Assembly: GCA_036365145.1 (NCBI GenBank)
Contig: JAEOAD010000025.1
Span: 30,451,001-30,515,000 of the forward strand
From: Orientallactaga sibirica
Taxonomy: Eukaryota > Chordata > Mammalia > Rodentia > Dipodidae
Direction: 5' to 3'
Length of the DNA: 64,000 nt
Position numbers and translations under genes: made by a program. How positions within the stretch are numbered: position 1 is the first letter of the stretch; each line of letters begins with the position of its first letter. Below are positions 12,638 through 24,367 of the stretch, piece after piece. The notes under the pieces were generated by a model that ran no database searches, was not told the DNA's origin, and worked only from the letters and a program-made list of their open reading frames with translations.

Positions 12638-13689
12638 TAATTACATAAGATAAAAGAAAAACTTCCAACATGGATTTGTTCTAATACTTTACATTGGCAC
12701 AGCCTTGCACAGTTTTCAAAGCTTTTCAAAACATTGTGATTCAGATGTGACCAGCCCAGGGCCTGCATGCTGGCATGTGGCCTAGAAGAGCTATAAATGT
12801 GACCCAACATGAAATTGTAAACTTAAAGTATTATGTTAATTTCTTTTGTGATTTTTTTTGGGGGGGGGTAACCTTGTTACATAGTTTTTAAGTATAAACT
12901 TTGTAGATGACAACATTGTGTCAAAATATTAAAAAATTTTATCATCTGATGCTATGAATATTTTGAGTTGGTATTTTTACAGATGTTTGAGGCTTGTCTA
13001 AAGTAAAACAGCTAGGAAGTGAGTGATTAATACATCTGGGTATCCCTCTGACAGCTAATGCTGAGCACACTTGACATTGGTCATGATTCTGATGTAAGCC
13101 AAAAACCTGTGCAATAATGAACATATAATTATTTTCAGGTGGGTCAGGTCTATCTAAATATGCATATTATTATTAAAATAAATACCCAAAGTATTGATGA
13201 TTTCTTAGTGTTAAGAGAAAAAATGATTTTTCTGTGCTATAGATAAATGGGCAGTTGTGCTCCCAGCAAGGGAAGGATGTGCTGCAGTTGGTATTGGCAT
13301 CTCATCTTTCTCCAAAAGCTACAGCTGTAATATTCTCAATACTCTTCCTATTTGTAATCTCTTCCTTTGGCTGCCTGACAATGTGGATCACGTGGTCCCA
13401 CACTCATTGCTCAATCTTGCCAGCATCATCATTTGGATTTTTGATGCCCCCAAGACAGTCTGTGTTGAATGCTTGGTCCCTCACCTGTGGTGCTGTTGGA
13501 GGTAGTGGGGCCTTTTGGAGCAGTGCTAAAAATGAATATATGAACCCAGTCTACCCCCACTTTTCAAACTAAGCCATAAGTGCTTTGGGGCAAGGGAATT
13601 AGTTGTTCAGCAATCTTTTGGAATATAATCCTCAAAGTGTTTTGTCATAAGACTGTAGTATAAAGCAGATTTTAGAGGTACTTTATGTT
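12638..13689. other. Flank between MaLR element and CNR1 3' end; nothing firm
   Basis: Around 13249-13600 the text looks like an old LTR or DNA-element remnant, but I could not assign it. A poly-G run lies at 12861-12869. Confidence 0.35.
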
Positions 13690-13709
13690 TTTCGTGATAA
13701 TTTAGAATT

Positions 13710-13715
13710 TTTATT
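13710..13715 (-). terminator. CNR1: Candidate distal CNR1 poly(A) signal (AATAAA)
   Basis: TTTATT on the plus strand reads AATAAA on the minus strand, about 3.57 kb past the stop codon. It is the last canonical hexamer seen before the flanking region. Cleavage would fall near 13680-13695. Confidence 0.4.
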
Positions 13716-14095
13716 TGATGCCAGGTAACTATGGACAACAAACATGATGAGATGTTTTCTCTCGAATAAATAAGTTAAATTACATCAATGAAATAAATAT
13801 ACAATGAGCTTGATACATTGTAATATTACTGACGTACTACTTTCTATAGTAATTTAATGACTGAAGCTACATTTAATAACAATCTTTGCAGTACTTGTAC
13901 AAAGTATTATACAGATTACTAACAGATATTACAGCAGTTGCAAGAATGTCATCAGCTCAACAAACATCTAACAATACAGTATTCTCCTAAGAGGGAGGAA
14001 AAGTAGTATATTAGATTTATAGACAATAAAGAGTTTTGTTTTCCACTTGAAACACTGCAAGTGAGAATCCAGATAATCTGGTATCTTGATTCATA

Positions 14096-14101
14096 TTTAT
14101 T
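14096..14101 (-). terminator. CNR1: Candidate alternative CNR1 poly(A) signal (AATAAA)
   Basis: A canonical AATAAA hexamer on the minus strand about 3.2 kb after the stop. Further upstream candidates are at 15150-15155 and 15659-15664. Usage cannot be judged from sequence alone. Confidence 0.3.
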
Positions 14102-17100
14102 ACAAAAGAAGTTTCCTTTTGGGGGGACTTGTTCCCCAGGACCCCATAGTCCAGTAAGTGTACATGAAGAGAGTGTTTAGGATGCCACAACAATGGAAAC
14201 TCTCCTAGCTGAAAATCACTGATTTGTAAACTACCACTTAAATATCTGGCTTGTTTTTAAAACCTATTTACATACATTCAGTCCACATCAGTAGCTAGAA
14301 TGTTTTGTTTATATTACAATAGGCATGTTAGCATCTACCAGAAGGCCAGTGCAGGACAATTGTGAACAGCCACTTAGATTTTAAATATCATACAAATATA
14401 CAGAGTATGAGAAATCTAATTTTGCGCATGATAGCAGTGGTCTCCTTCATGGATGTGGAATGGCAGAATTAATCAATGGGATAGTAAGTAGAGTGCTATT
14501 CATCAAAGATCTGGTTCTCACATGTGGTTGGGTATACTTCCTGCAGTGTAAGTTGAGGTCCCCAAATTCCTTCCAAAATGATTGTAGCTAGACCTGGCTC
14601 AAAGTGTTGGAAACCTGGGAACCCTTTCAGTCATAGGCATATGTTGGTGGAGCCTCCCTGATCTGTGTTGCTTTTACAGATTCTTAATATGGAGGGAACA
14701 ATCAGAGGCGCTTAGAGACAGCCTCACTGGTCTACATGGTTCTATTAGTGTAGGATGAATCTGAAGTGAAGCAGGTTGGGAACCAGCCTTATCTGAAGAC
14801 AAGTGATGGCTGAGTGCATGCTCAGGACAGATATGTCATCCTCAGTGGGAAGTAGCTAGAGCTTACAAATGCTTGAAGATAAGTAATATTTAAATTAGTG
14901 GAGCCAGTGAAGGGACTGGTTGATGAATGATAGCAAATGAACACTAATTCTAGTGAATATATTCACTGGGGAGAATATTTTGGTCACTGGAGTTAGGAAA
15001 TGTTATGAGAATGCCAAAGTTAATCCAACTAATTTTAAACACTTTAAAAATGAGTGTAGTAGAACACACACAGGATGATATTTCACAAGATATTTCTTAG
15101 AATATCAATAAGCACCAAGTTTAGTGCTGTCAGCCCCATTGTCCCTTAATTTATTATATATGATTTAGATCCTAAAAGTTCAAAACATGGTAAAATTTGC
15201 ATGGCATTCACACAAATGCAGCTTCAAAAATGAATCCTGGATTTTTTTAAATCCTCACACAAAGAATTTCATCCCCATCAGGTCTTCACAGCTGTGAGAA
15301 GAGAATGGTACTGGCAGAGACATGTGAATTCACATTCAATGATGCAGGGCAAGACTAGTAATTCCTAGTCAGAAACCAGACCTTGCTGATGTTTTTGTCA
15401 ATACTCTTCTCCCCTCTATGAAGGCTTCCTAATCCACCAGAAATAGACTCATGCTTTATCTGTATAAGGAGGAGAGTCTCTAAGTAAAACTTGTGAGGAT
15501 CAAGTGGCTTTTTAAGCAGTATATTTTCTTACTGGAAAGGCCCCATTCTGAGCACCATGGCACCATTTAGGGCCTTGCAGCAGGAAGTCAGAAGCATGCT
15601 AGCCAAACTCATCACCTTTATGCTGTGGCATATCTTCTATGACTGAGTGAAGACAAAGTTTATTCCTTAATCTAAATGTACCTGTACAAAAGCAGGCACT
15701 GGGCGGTCACTGGCTTTTCACCTTCTGTCTCATCCACTCTCACATTCAGTCACTGTAACCACATAACCTGGACTTAGTAGTCCTACGTTAGCACGCTGTG
15801 CATAGTGTACTATGGAAACTAGGACCACACACCTTAAATGCACCATTGAAAAACCCAAGGGGCTTTTAGACACTCCTTGCTTCTGATAGTTTCTGTTTTT
15901 ACGAATGTGATGAACAGCAGGTGCTCACAAACCCTCACACAAGCCTTTGTTTCTGCACCTGGACTGATGCTCTCTTCTACACACTGGCCTTACATTGCCA
16001 TGAATGAGCATTAGCAATATCTGATCCAATCTCTTAGGTAAGCTGATTTTTTTCTCTGAATGGTTTTAGTTATAACTTTTATCAGTAACATTTCAGGAAG
16101 AACTCAGTTTTAGCAACAATTCATGTGCAAGAGTGCAGCAGGTGGCACAGTTCATGCTTGGTCACAGTTTTCTCACGTTATGACATTGCTATAACAGTTA
16201 CAAGATTGAAACACGCACATAAGAACATTTATATTCACACACACAGTACACTTTTTTTGTGATCCAGACAATACTTCTTTTTGATTAAAACACAAAAAAG
16301 GATGATGACAATTTGGCCACCAAGGCATGAAGTCTACTCACACCCGGAATACAGGAATGCGAGACTCTTCAAGTAGTCAGCAACTGCACAGAGAGAACAT
16401 ACATGACGATTGACACATGCTGTTTTAGGAGGTCTGGTACTAGATAACAACTAAAGAAAGTCCGAGATGCCAATCTAAAAGAGTCAGTATGCTTTCTCAT
16501 TTCCATTCTGATTATAATCTGGTACCCAACTGAACAGCTATAGTCCATAACAAATGTCCTACGAAAATGCAGGCTAGCAAATTTCTAAGTGTCACTCAAT
16601 CTTCTCAACACTTTGGATAGTCTTCAAACTCTTCTTTGTGTTAACAGGAAAACACACCTTTATAATTACTCCAATGTCAACATTAGAGCTATCTGAAGAA
16701 ATACGAAGGTTTTTAAATCTCAACATGGACAATAATGTTCCTAGAAAGTGATCTCATTGCCATGGATCCACTCATGTGCTCTAGTGGTCTCATAAAAGTC
16801 TACCTTTTGGTTTCACTAAGCTAGACAAAATTAACACATAGTGAACACTGATACACAGGTCACAACACACAATACATTTTACAAAATATCTCTAATACTA
16901 TAACTGTTGTGAAAATGAACATCTCTGATACTATAAATAGACATATATTATCACAAAAATTGTGGCTACAAAGGCATTACTCATTTGATGACATTTTTCT
17001 ATGGGTACTTAGACTTCAAAGGCTTCCCTCCTATTTCACTGAGACTCTGAAGGACCATTCAGTAACTGAAGCAACAGGCTTTCTCCACTGAAAACACTGG

Positions 17101-17280
17101 AGAATAAAGTTTAAGTACCTAAACTATTGAGATGTCTGCAAATTGATAAATGAGCATGGCGACAGTCGCCTTCTTATTGAACATGGTAAACTTAATAAAT
17201 ATAACCAATGAGACAAACTCTTCTAACTTCTGAGTTTAAACAATGAATTTCTTTCCCATGCTGCCAGGGATCCAGTAGGC

Positions 17281-18696
17281 TCACAGGGCCTCAGCAGACG
17301 TGTCTGTGGACACGGACATGGTCACCTTGGCGATCTTGACTGTACTCTTGATGCAGCTTTCTGCGGCCCTGTGCATGCTGGCCGTGTTGTTGGCATGCTT
17401 GTGCAGGCAGTCCGAGTCCCCCATGCTGTTATCCAGCGGCTGTGCTGTGCCTTCACATGAGGGAAACATGCTGCGGAAAGCATGTCTCAGGTCCTTGCTC
17501 CTCAGAGCATAGATGATGGGGTTCACGGTGGAGTTCAGGAGGCAGAGCATGCTACAGAAGGCAAACACTGTCTTAATGAGCTTGTTCATCTTCCCAAAGA
17601 CATCATACACCATGATCGCAAGCAGAGGGCCCCAGCAAATGATCAAGACCACCAGGATCAGGACCAGGGTTTTGGCCAGCCTAATGTCCATGCGGGCTTG
17701 GTCAGGGCGGGTCACCTGTACCTTGCCATCCTCTGACGTGTGAATGATGATGCTTTTCTGGGTTCCACGTTGAATCATACGGACGGCATGGCTGTGAGCT
17801 TTCCAGAGAATGTACATGTAGGCATACACGATGAACAGCAACAGCACGCTGGTGACCCCGATCCAGAACATCAGGTAGGTTTCGTCAATGAGCGGGAAAA
17901 TGTCAGAGCAGACAGACTGAAGCTTCTTGCAGTTCCATCCGAGGAGGGGCAGCACAGCAATGACAATTGCGATGGTCCACATCAGACAAAAGGCCACCAC
18001 GGCCTTGGGCCTGGTGACGATCCTCTTATAGGCCAGGGGCCTGTGAATAGATATGTACCTGTCGATGGCCGTGAGGAACAGGCTGCCTACGGAGGCTGTG
18101 AAGGAGGCTGTGACCCCGCCCAGTTTGAACAGAAACACATTGGGGCTATCTTTACGGTGGAACACATGGAAGTCGACAAAGCTGTAGACAAAAATGACGC
18201 TGCCCAGGAGGTCAGCCACTGCCAGGCTGCCAATGAAGTGGTAGGAAGGCCGGCAGCGGAGGCTGCGTGAGTGCAGGATCACACACAGCACCAACAGGTT
18301 CTCCAGGACTGTGAAGGTGCCCAGTGTGAGGGACAGCACAGCGATGGCCAGCTGCTGGCTGGGGTTCAGAATCATGAAGCACTCCATGTCCATGAAGTTC
18401 TCCCCACACTGGATGTTCTCCTCATTCTCCTTGAACGACGAGAGAGACTTGTTGTAGAATTCCGTCAGGTTTGCCGGGTCTGGGACCAGCTGGGGGTTGT
18501 CTCCTGCAGTCATCTTTTCTTGGAAGGGACTGCCCCTGAAAGATGTTAGAGGGAATTTCTGTGGGAAGTATCCTAGTTTGGATGCCATGTCACCTTTGAT
18601 GTCTCCGTACTGAATGTCATTGGAGCCCATATAGAGAAGATCTGTGGTGATGGTGCGGAAGGTGGTGTCTGCAAGGCCATCTAGGATGGACTTCAT
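17281..18696 (-). CDS. CNR1: Cannabinoid receptor 1 (CB1), class A GPCR, complete
   Basis: This is an intact 471-codon reading frame (human CB1 has 472) in one exon. It encodes the Gi/o-coupled plasma-membrane receptor for anandamide and 2-AG, which acts mainly presynaptically. The long N-terminus (about 1-115) has no obvious signal peptide and carries two N-glycosylation sequons (NLT 76-78, NKS 82-84). Seven hydrophobic segments follow. Visible hallmarks are LAVADLLG in TM2 (Asp162), Lys191 in TM3, DRY 212-214, Cys256/Cys263 in the second extracellular loop, CWGP 354-357 in TM6, NPIIY 392-396 in TM7, and Cys414 in the tail, the usual palmitoylation site. KK at 257-258, Leu269 and Pro185 match mouse rather than human as I remember them. 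The one-residue length difference lies near 71-76. The start has G at -3 and a splice acceptor 31 nt upstream. No frameshift or lost key residue is seen. Identification is essentially certain. Confidence 0.99.
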   Translation of the reverse strand: MKSILDGLADTTFRTITTDLLYMGSNDIQYGDIKGDMASKLGYFPQKFPLTSFRGSPFQEKMTAGDNPQLVPDPANLTEFYNKSLSSFKENEENIQCGENFMDMECFMILNPSQQLAIAVLSLTLGTFTVLENLLVLCVILHSRSLRCRPSYHFIGSLAVADLLGSVIFVYSFVDFHVFHRKDSPNVFLFKLGGVTASFTASVGSLFLTAIDRYISIHRPLAYKRIVTRPKAVVAFCLMWTIAIVIAVLPLLGWNCKKLQSVCSDIFPLIDETYLMFWIGVTSVLLLFIVYAYMYILWKAHSHAVRMIQRGTQKSIIIHTSEDGKVQVTRPDQARMDIRLAKTLVLILVVLIICWGPLLAIMVYDVFGKMNKLIKTVFAFCSMLCLLNSTVNPIIYALRSKDLRHAFRSMFPSCEGTAQPLDNSMGDSDCLHKHANNTASMHRAAESCIKSTVKIAKVTMSVSTDTSAEAL

Positions 18697-18730
18697 AACC
18701 TCAGTCTTTGATCAGGCCAGACTCAAACTG

Positions 18731-19806
18731 AGAAAGAGATGGCAGAAGGAAACCCTGATGAGAGAGAGAATAGAGAAGGTGAGTGGTAAGGAAACCAGGG
18801 GACAATCAACAGAAACACCAAGGGCACCACACATACATGCCATCAGCGCATCGTGTAATCTCTGAACACAAGTCTACAGGTTCAGTCAAAATAATGAGTT
18901 GATCTCAGAGAAGAGCTCATCCAGCTCATAAAATGGAGGATGGAGAGGCACACACCAGACGTGGGATTCGCATTACTGCATGTATGCAACCAAGATCACT
19001 GCATAAGAGGTGAATGTACCTAAAGGGTCACACAGGCCCCTCACTGACATGGTTTTCAAGTGCAGTGTGCATTTCATGGGAGGTGTTGACCTCTCCACTT
19101 CTATCACCCACACAGCAGTCATGTTCATGGAGCCAGGGACAGCTACCATGCATCACATGATCCCTGTCTGAAAGACACCTTATGAGATGGAGTAGGAACA
19201 AGGTTGAGTGATGTGTTAACTGTCAAAGAGAGGGAGGTCAGTACTTAGAGCCAGACGTAGCTCCAGACCATGATGGGAAAATGTACTCCACCAGGCAGGA
19301 GGTTTGGACCGAGATAACTTCTAAAATGTCTATGCCAAGCAAGAAAAATGTTACAAAGCCCAAAGCTGAGCTCCTATACTGAGGCTCATGGGAGGTCAAG
19401 ATCTCTAACATGAGGTTTGTGGGGGTGATGGAGGATGCTGGGTGACAACATTCCCTGCAGTATGATGACATGAGTGTGCCACAGGACAGGGGACAGCCAT
19501 GAGGACATCCAAGGCTTTTCAGGGAGATGGGGCTGGAAATGAGGAAAACTAAGAGGATAGGGGTGAATTTTTAAGAGCACTTAAGATCTAAGCAATTTGG
19601 TGCTGTTTCAAAGTAGCAGGAGATCTCATTTCACCATTTATAGATGTTTGCTTAAAAGTTGTCTGTTTATCTCTTTAGTTTACAAAAACTATTTCAAGTA
19701 CAGGATGATAGCTATAATAATTAAAATGAACATGAAACCCAGTAATTTATTTCTCAATTTATCATTTGTTGCTCCTATAGATAATACATATTTGGGGAGC
19801 CATAAT
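18731..19806. other. CNR1 intron next to the coding exon, nothing recognised
   Basis: No repeat or gene recognised. Confidence 0.5.
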
Positions 19807-20041
19807 CTTGGAACAAATTTTTTAAATATTTTATTTATTTATTTGAGAAAGAGAAAGAGGCACACAGAGAGAGAGAAGAGAGAGAGAGGTGCACCAGGGC
19901 CTCCAGCCACTGCAAATGAACTCCAGATGCATGCATCCCCTTATGCATCTGGCTTACATGCGTCCTGAAGAATAGAACCAGGATCCTTTGGCTTTGCAGG
20001 CAAATGCCTTAACTGCTAGGCCATCTCTTGGAACAAATTTT
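19807..20041 (-). mobile_element. tRNA-derived SINE (DIP-like) with perfect 15-bp TSD
   Basis: CTTGGAACAAATTTT occurs exactly at 19807-19821 and 20027-20041 around an antisense copy, so this is a recent insertion within the CNR1 intron. The element is on the same strand as the gene. Confidence 0.95.
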
Positions 20042-22242
20042 AATTCTAGGACTTTCTACTAAAATATAGAGAGATATCTGACTCATTCATTTAATATACT
20101 ATCCATTTAATAAAGAATGGAGAATTCACAAAATATCAGACACTCAACAGCATGGAGCCCACAAGGAATCTACTGTTCACATGTAGAAGGATAGCAGCCC
20201 CAGAACTTGTGAGCAAACGTGGTTGCTCCTGTGGATAATGGTTCTGTGGAGCACCAACTCTAGGGGGTCGAAGGAAACTTCCCTAAGGAAAGCATGTGTT
20301 GTGCCAAGAAGGTGTAGGATTTTTGTATATGGGGATTGGACATAAAAACTTAATACCTTAAGGTTCACAAGTTGTGTAAGAAAAAGTAACCTGATAGGAA
20401 AAATACATTTACCAAATAAAGATCTTAAAACATGTATCTGGAGCAAGTATGAAGTGCTAGATGTGGCTCACCAGCCACACTCTTCCTCCAAGTCCAGGTC
20501 TGATCGCTGCTCACCAGCATTAGGTCATGTGCTTTCTGAGCAGCTCTCCTGCCTTTCTCTGGTCCTAGACCCTGACCACTGCCACACACATGCTGAAGGG
20601 ATCTTTACAAATATATGCCAATTATGTGATTCTCATTTCAATGTCTCAGTTCCAAACACCAAACATAGATTCTTACAACTAGCTCCCCTTTCAAGCACAT
20701 GCACTCCAGGCTTTGTGTTTCAGCCCAGCTAAGCTCCTATTAGATTCTGACCCTCCCAAATTCTGTTCTCCATGAGCACAAGGCATTCCATCTCACACCT
20801 ACGCTCTACCCTGCAAAGTCCAGTAAAAAGTCCAGCTCTCCCCCTGCATAGTCTGGCCTCCCCAACTAAGTTGTACCACATGGAGCTTAGTTCTACAAAC
20901 ATCAACTCAACTCCTCATACTATTGCTTCCACTGCCCCTAACAGTCCTCTGCCCATACACTGTTTGTTTTTCTGCCTGATCTACATTGCCTCCCTCTAGT
21001 CCCTGCTACCCAGATTCAAATGAAGTATCACCTTTGGGGCTACAATAATAAAATAGACACATCCCAAGTTCTCTAATACCTCTGTGCTTATGCCTGTTCT
21101 TTCTCTTGCTCCATCCATAGTGAACTCCCCGAGGACCTTACAAAGGTTCCTACTTATCTTAGCATTTAACTCATAGCACTTAATATAATGCCTTCCACAT
21201 AGAGGGGCTGAAAATTAAGTTGGATAGCTGATATTTGCAATGAAACCAAAACAGCTCTTTTCTATCCAAGTTGGAGGAGGGAATCTCATAGTCACAGTGT
21301 GCGATACTTAAGAATGTCATTTGAGTCAAGGTTTCTTACCTGACAAGATGGTCAATTCATTTGTGCTAGAAAAAGGCTGTACTGAGGAAAAGATTATTGG
21401 CATTCTGAATGAAGATGCCTGAACAATGACAACCTATTCTGCACACTGGAGACCGAGCTGTGTGACACAATCAACTATAGCTGGAGAGGCCACTGAAAAC
21501 AGCAGCATAACACACCGGAGAATTCAGAACCCCTGGCACCCACCTGACAAAGGGTTCGCTCACTTAGCCCCTCGGAGTGTGCAACCTATTACATCAGGGC
21601 ACTGCTCCAGTGACGGTATGAAGGTGCTGCCAGAGAGCTCTGGGTCCTCCATGGGAAGCTCTCATCACTACTTCCTCAGGAAGTGAGCTGTTTCCCTTAG
21701 TCTGAGCCAGTTCTTCACACAGTGGCGCTGAGTGTAGTAGCCATCGAAGTCCAACCGTCTCTGGCGGTGGCTGCTCTTCATATGGTCTAGCATTTCCTCA
21801 AGCCCATACTCAAAAGCCTCGAGAGGTGACTGGTTGGTCTTTGAATATACCACACTTGCACACCTTCCTGTCTCCGTTTCAGCTTCCATACTGTTAGATG
21901 GCTCTTTCTAGGCTGATGACATTGCCACTTCTGTGCATGAGGCCTCTGTACCTGCCTAGCCAACAGGCCTAATGAGTTCCCCAAGTGACACCTCTCTATC
22001 ATAAACCTCTCATCACACCATACATTCATGGGTTACATATTGCTTTCCATAGGTGGAAAATGCAGTTTTCTAACACAGAACGCTCTTTTATTTTCCCCTT
22101 CCTTATATAAGTTACCGGCCTGAAATCCAGAGAAGAAGAAGCTGGGCTCCTATGGAAGTGCTCAGCTGAACCCCATAGATGACAGGGGGCTTCATTAGCT
22201 GGTACATTTAGATGGTGATTTAATACTTACTTGCTTCTTAAA
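20042..22242. other. CNR1 intron, no repeats recognised
   Basis: CT-rich in parts (20450-21000). It contains the candidate mini-exon at 21340-21381 and nothing else I can name. Confidence 0.5.
21340..21381 (-). other. Candidate 42-nt alternative 5'-UTR mini-exon of CNR1
   Basis: On the minus strand a pyrimidine-rich acceptor (ATCTTTTCCTCAG, AG at 21383-21382) is followed 42 nt later by a consensus donor CAG|GTAAGA (GT at 21339-21338). The segment lies about 2.6 kb upstream of the coding exon, on the gene strand. Human CNR1 is known to have alternative noncoding exons, but I cannot match this one to any of them. Chance pairs of good sites do occur in introns. Confidence 0.25.
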
Positions 22243-22370
22243 ACTGGAGGAGAGGAAGCTGGGTGTGGTGGCACACGCCTTTAATCCCAGCACTCGGAAG
22301 GCAGAGGTAGGAGGATCACCATGAGTTTGAGGCTATCCTCGACTACATAGTGAATTCCAGGTCAGCAAAA

Positions 22371-22413
<43 letters not shown>

Positions 22414-22440
22414 ACAAACAAACAAACACTGGAGGAGAAG
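22243..22440 (+). mobile_element. B1 SINE with (AAAT)n tail and 13-bp TSD
   Basis: GCTGGGTGTGGTGGCACACG starts at 22258. The B1 body stops early at CCAGGTCAG and runs into AAAT/AAAC repeats. ACTGGAGGAGAGG (22243-22255) and ACTGGAGGAGAAG (22428-22440) flank it. Confidence 0.9.
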
Positions 22441-22595
22441 GCTGGAGAAATGGCTTAATGGTTAAGGCTTTGCCTGCAAAGTCATATGACCCAGGGTCAA
22501 TTCTCCAGTACTCATAAAGCCAGATACACAAAGTGGCACATGTATCTGAAGTAAATCTATAGCAACTAGAGGCCCTGGCATGCTATTCTCTCTTC
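22441..22595 (+). mobile_element. tRNA-derived SINE (DIP-like), sense copy
   Basis: GCTGGAGAAATGGCTTAATG, GCCTGCAAAGTC, CCAGGGTCAATTCTCC and AGAGGCCCTGGCATGC blocks are in the family order. It abuts B1 copies on both sides. Confidence 0.85.
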
Positions 22596-22720
22596 CAGGC
22601 ATGGTGGCCAGAGAACTGATTTGAGTTTGAGGCCATCCTGAGATTACATATCAAATTCTAGGTCAGCCTGGGTACAGCGAGACCCTACCTCAAAAAAAAC
22701 AAAACAAACAAACAAACTGG
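22596..22720 (+). mobile_element. B1 SINE fragment
   Basis: CCAGGCATGGTGGCCAGAGA then GAGTTTGAGGCCATCCTGAG, AGGTCAGCCTGGGTACAG and an A/C-rich tail. An internal B1 segment (the TTTAATCCCAGCAC block) is missing. Confidence 0.85.
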
Positions 22721-24154
22721 AGTAAAGGTAACTCAAGACATTTGGCATGACGACCATATAAATATATGTGTGTGTGTGCATGCATATTCACCTCTATGCT
22801 TTAGAAAACAGTGACATGCACACACTGCTCCACACTCTGCTTCCACTTAGAAGTACACATGAAAGGCTTTCTCCATGAGCACAAAGCCCACTTCACGGTG
22901 ATGGCTGCCCTAAGGCGCTGGTGAATGGGACCAGCCTCCCCCGACTGGGAGACTTAGGTGTTTCTAATCTTTTGTTACTACATATAATGCTCCCACGAAT
23001 TAATGCTAACCACCTCATTTTTCATATTTCTTATGCATTGTGAGCGGGCTTTCTAGGCATCTCTCCTCTTTCCTTGGACTCACCATGACACCTCCTCTTT
23101 CTTGGCTTCAACAATCTGGTGTACCACTTAAGTTTGGTAATTTTTACACTTTAAGCACATAGAGATTATGCGCAGGGTACATTCTGAGCCTCTCATGTGT
23201 CCCAACTCACTCATACAATGACGCACAAGGCAGTTGCTGTTACCTCCTGCCCCTGACTTTTAGATGAACTTCACAGAGAGGGTAAGAAATTTGCCACAAC
23301 ATAGCCAAGAGGTGATAGAGCTTGGGCTGCATCCAGTTACGGACCACATTTCAAGTGTAACACATCAAGGGCTACACACCAGACAGTGTACTTTGAACCT
23401 TCCTATGACACACTCTGTAAGCGGACAAGGGTCTATTTTCCTTAGTTTATCTACTGCTTCTAACCAGCTACAGGTTGATTACAACCTGGTCAAAGGAGAG
23501 AAAACCATACTAGTGACAAGCAAAACCGGGGTTGGTATCGGGTCACACACAGGCAAGTAGTTGAGTTCTATTCTTCAGTGGTTCACATGCACAGTGAGAA
23601 TGATGGTGATGACAACAGTGGGCTAAATCACAGAACTGTCCTGAAAATTAAGTCAGAATAAATCATACTTGGGGGTCTGGCACAAAACCATCTTCCATAA
23701 GCATTACTGTCATCATTACTCAGCACTTATGGCTTGTTGCCATGTACTACATACTAACTGTATTTTAAGAATATATAATATATGCTAATTACCAGATTAT
23801 ATACTAATTATATCTCAAGAAAGTGCATTATCTTTATCCAATCACAGGATGCTTATTTGTGTTCTCATCTCAGCACTTAGAGACTGAGGCAGACAGAAGA
23901 TGTGAACATGGGAGAAGGAGTTTTGATGCATGTTGACTATATTCCGCACTCAGCACTTGGGAAACTTTACTTATAGCCTGTCATTCAACTGACATGCTCA
24001 CTTACCAGGTACATCTTATCCTCACTTCAGAGACAAAGGGATGCCATCAGATATTGAGTAAACAAAGAATTAAGAATATTTAGAAAAGTCCATGTGTCCC
24101 AGTCTCCACTTCATGTGCCCTTTTAAGGATTAATAGTAACTAAATTATAGCCAT
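22721..24154. other. CNR1 intron, nothing recognised
   Basis: A short TG run is at 22769-22780. No gene or SINE was recognised. Confidence 0.5.
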
Positions 24155-24367
24155 TCTATATCTTTTTAATAAATATTTTCTTTATTTGAGAGACAAAGAG
24201 GTAGATATATAGAGAGAATGGGTGTGCCAGGGCCTCTAACCACTGTAAATGAACTCCAGACACATGTGCCATCATATGCATCTGGCTTACATGGGTACTG
24301 GGCAATCAAACCTGGGTCCTTAGGCTTTGCAGGCAAGCGTCTTAACCATTAAGCTATCTCTGCAGCC
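24155..24367 (-). mobile_element. tRNA-derived SINE (DIP-like)
   Basis: An antisense copy with shortened GA and AT tail. CCAGACACATGTGCCATC and AAGCTATCTCTGCAGCC show moderate divergence. Confidence 0.85.

Larger units (their letters stand above)
13690..17280 (-). other. CNR1: Putative CNR1 3' untranslated region
   Basis: This AT-rich stretch follows the TGA stop and has no long reading frame and no recognised SINE, L1 or LTR. Four minus-strand AATAAA signals allow alternative polyadenylation, with UTR lengths of roughly 1.6, 2.1, 3.2 and 3.6 kb. The extent is inferred from signal positions and from the known long UTR of the gene in other mammals. Confidence 0.5.
13690..18727 (-). other. CNR1: CNR1 terminal exon (short 5' UTR, CDS, long 3' UTR)
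   Basis: The exon's 5' edge is placed at 18727. On the minus strand a pyrimidine-rich stretch ending in TTTCTCAG abuts TTTGAGTCTGGCC, 31 nt before the ATG, as in other mammalian CNR1 genes. The 3' edge is inferred. AATAAA hexamers on the minus strand lie at 15664-15659, 15155-15150, 14101-14096 and 13715-13710. Use of the most distal one would give a 3' UTR of about 3.6 kb, in line with the long UTR known for mammalian CNR1. No SINE was recognised inside the exon. The acceptor is well supported; the 3' end is a guess. Confidence 0.65.

Noticed and set aside
17482..18549. Open frames antisense to or overlapping the CNR1 coding region
   Set aside because: They are shadows of the conserved CB1 frame, with no independent support.
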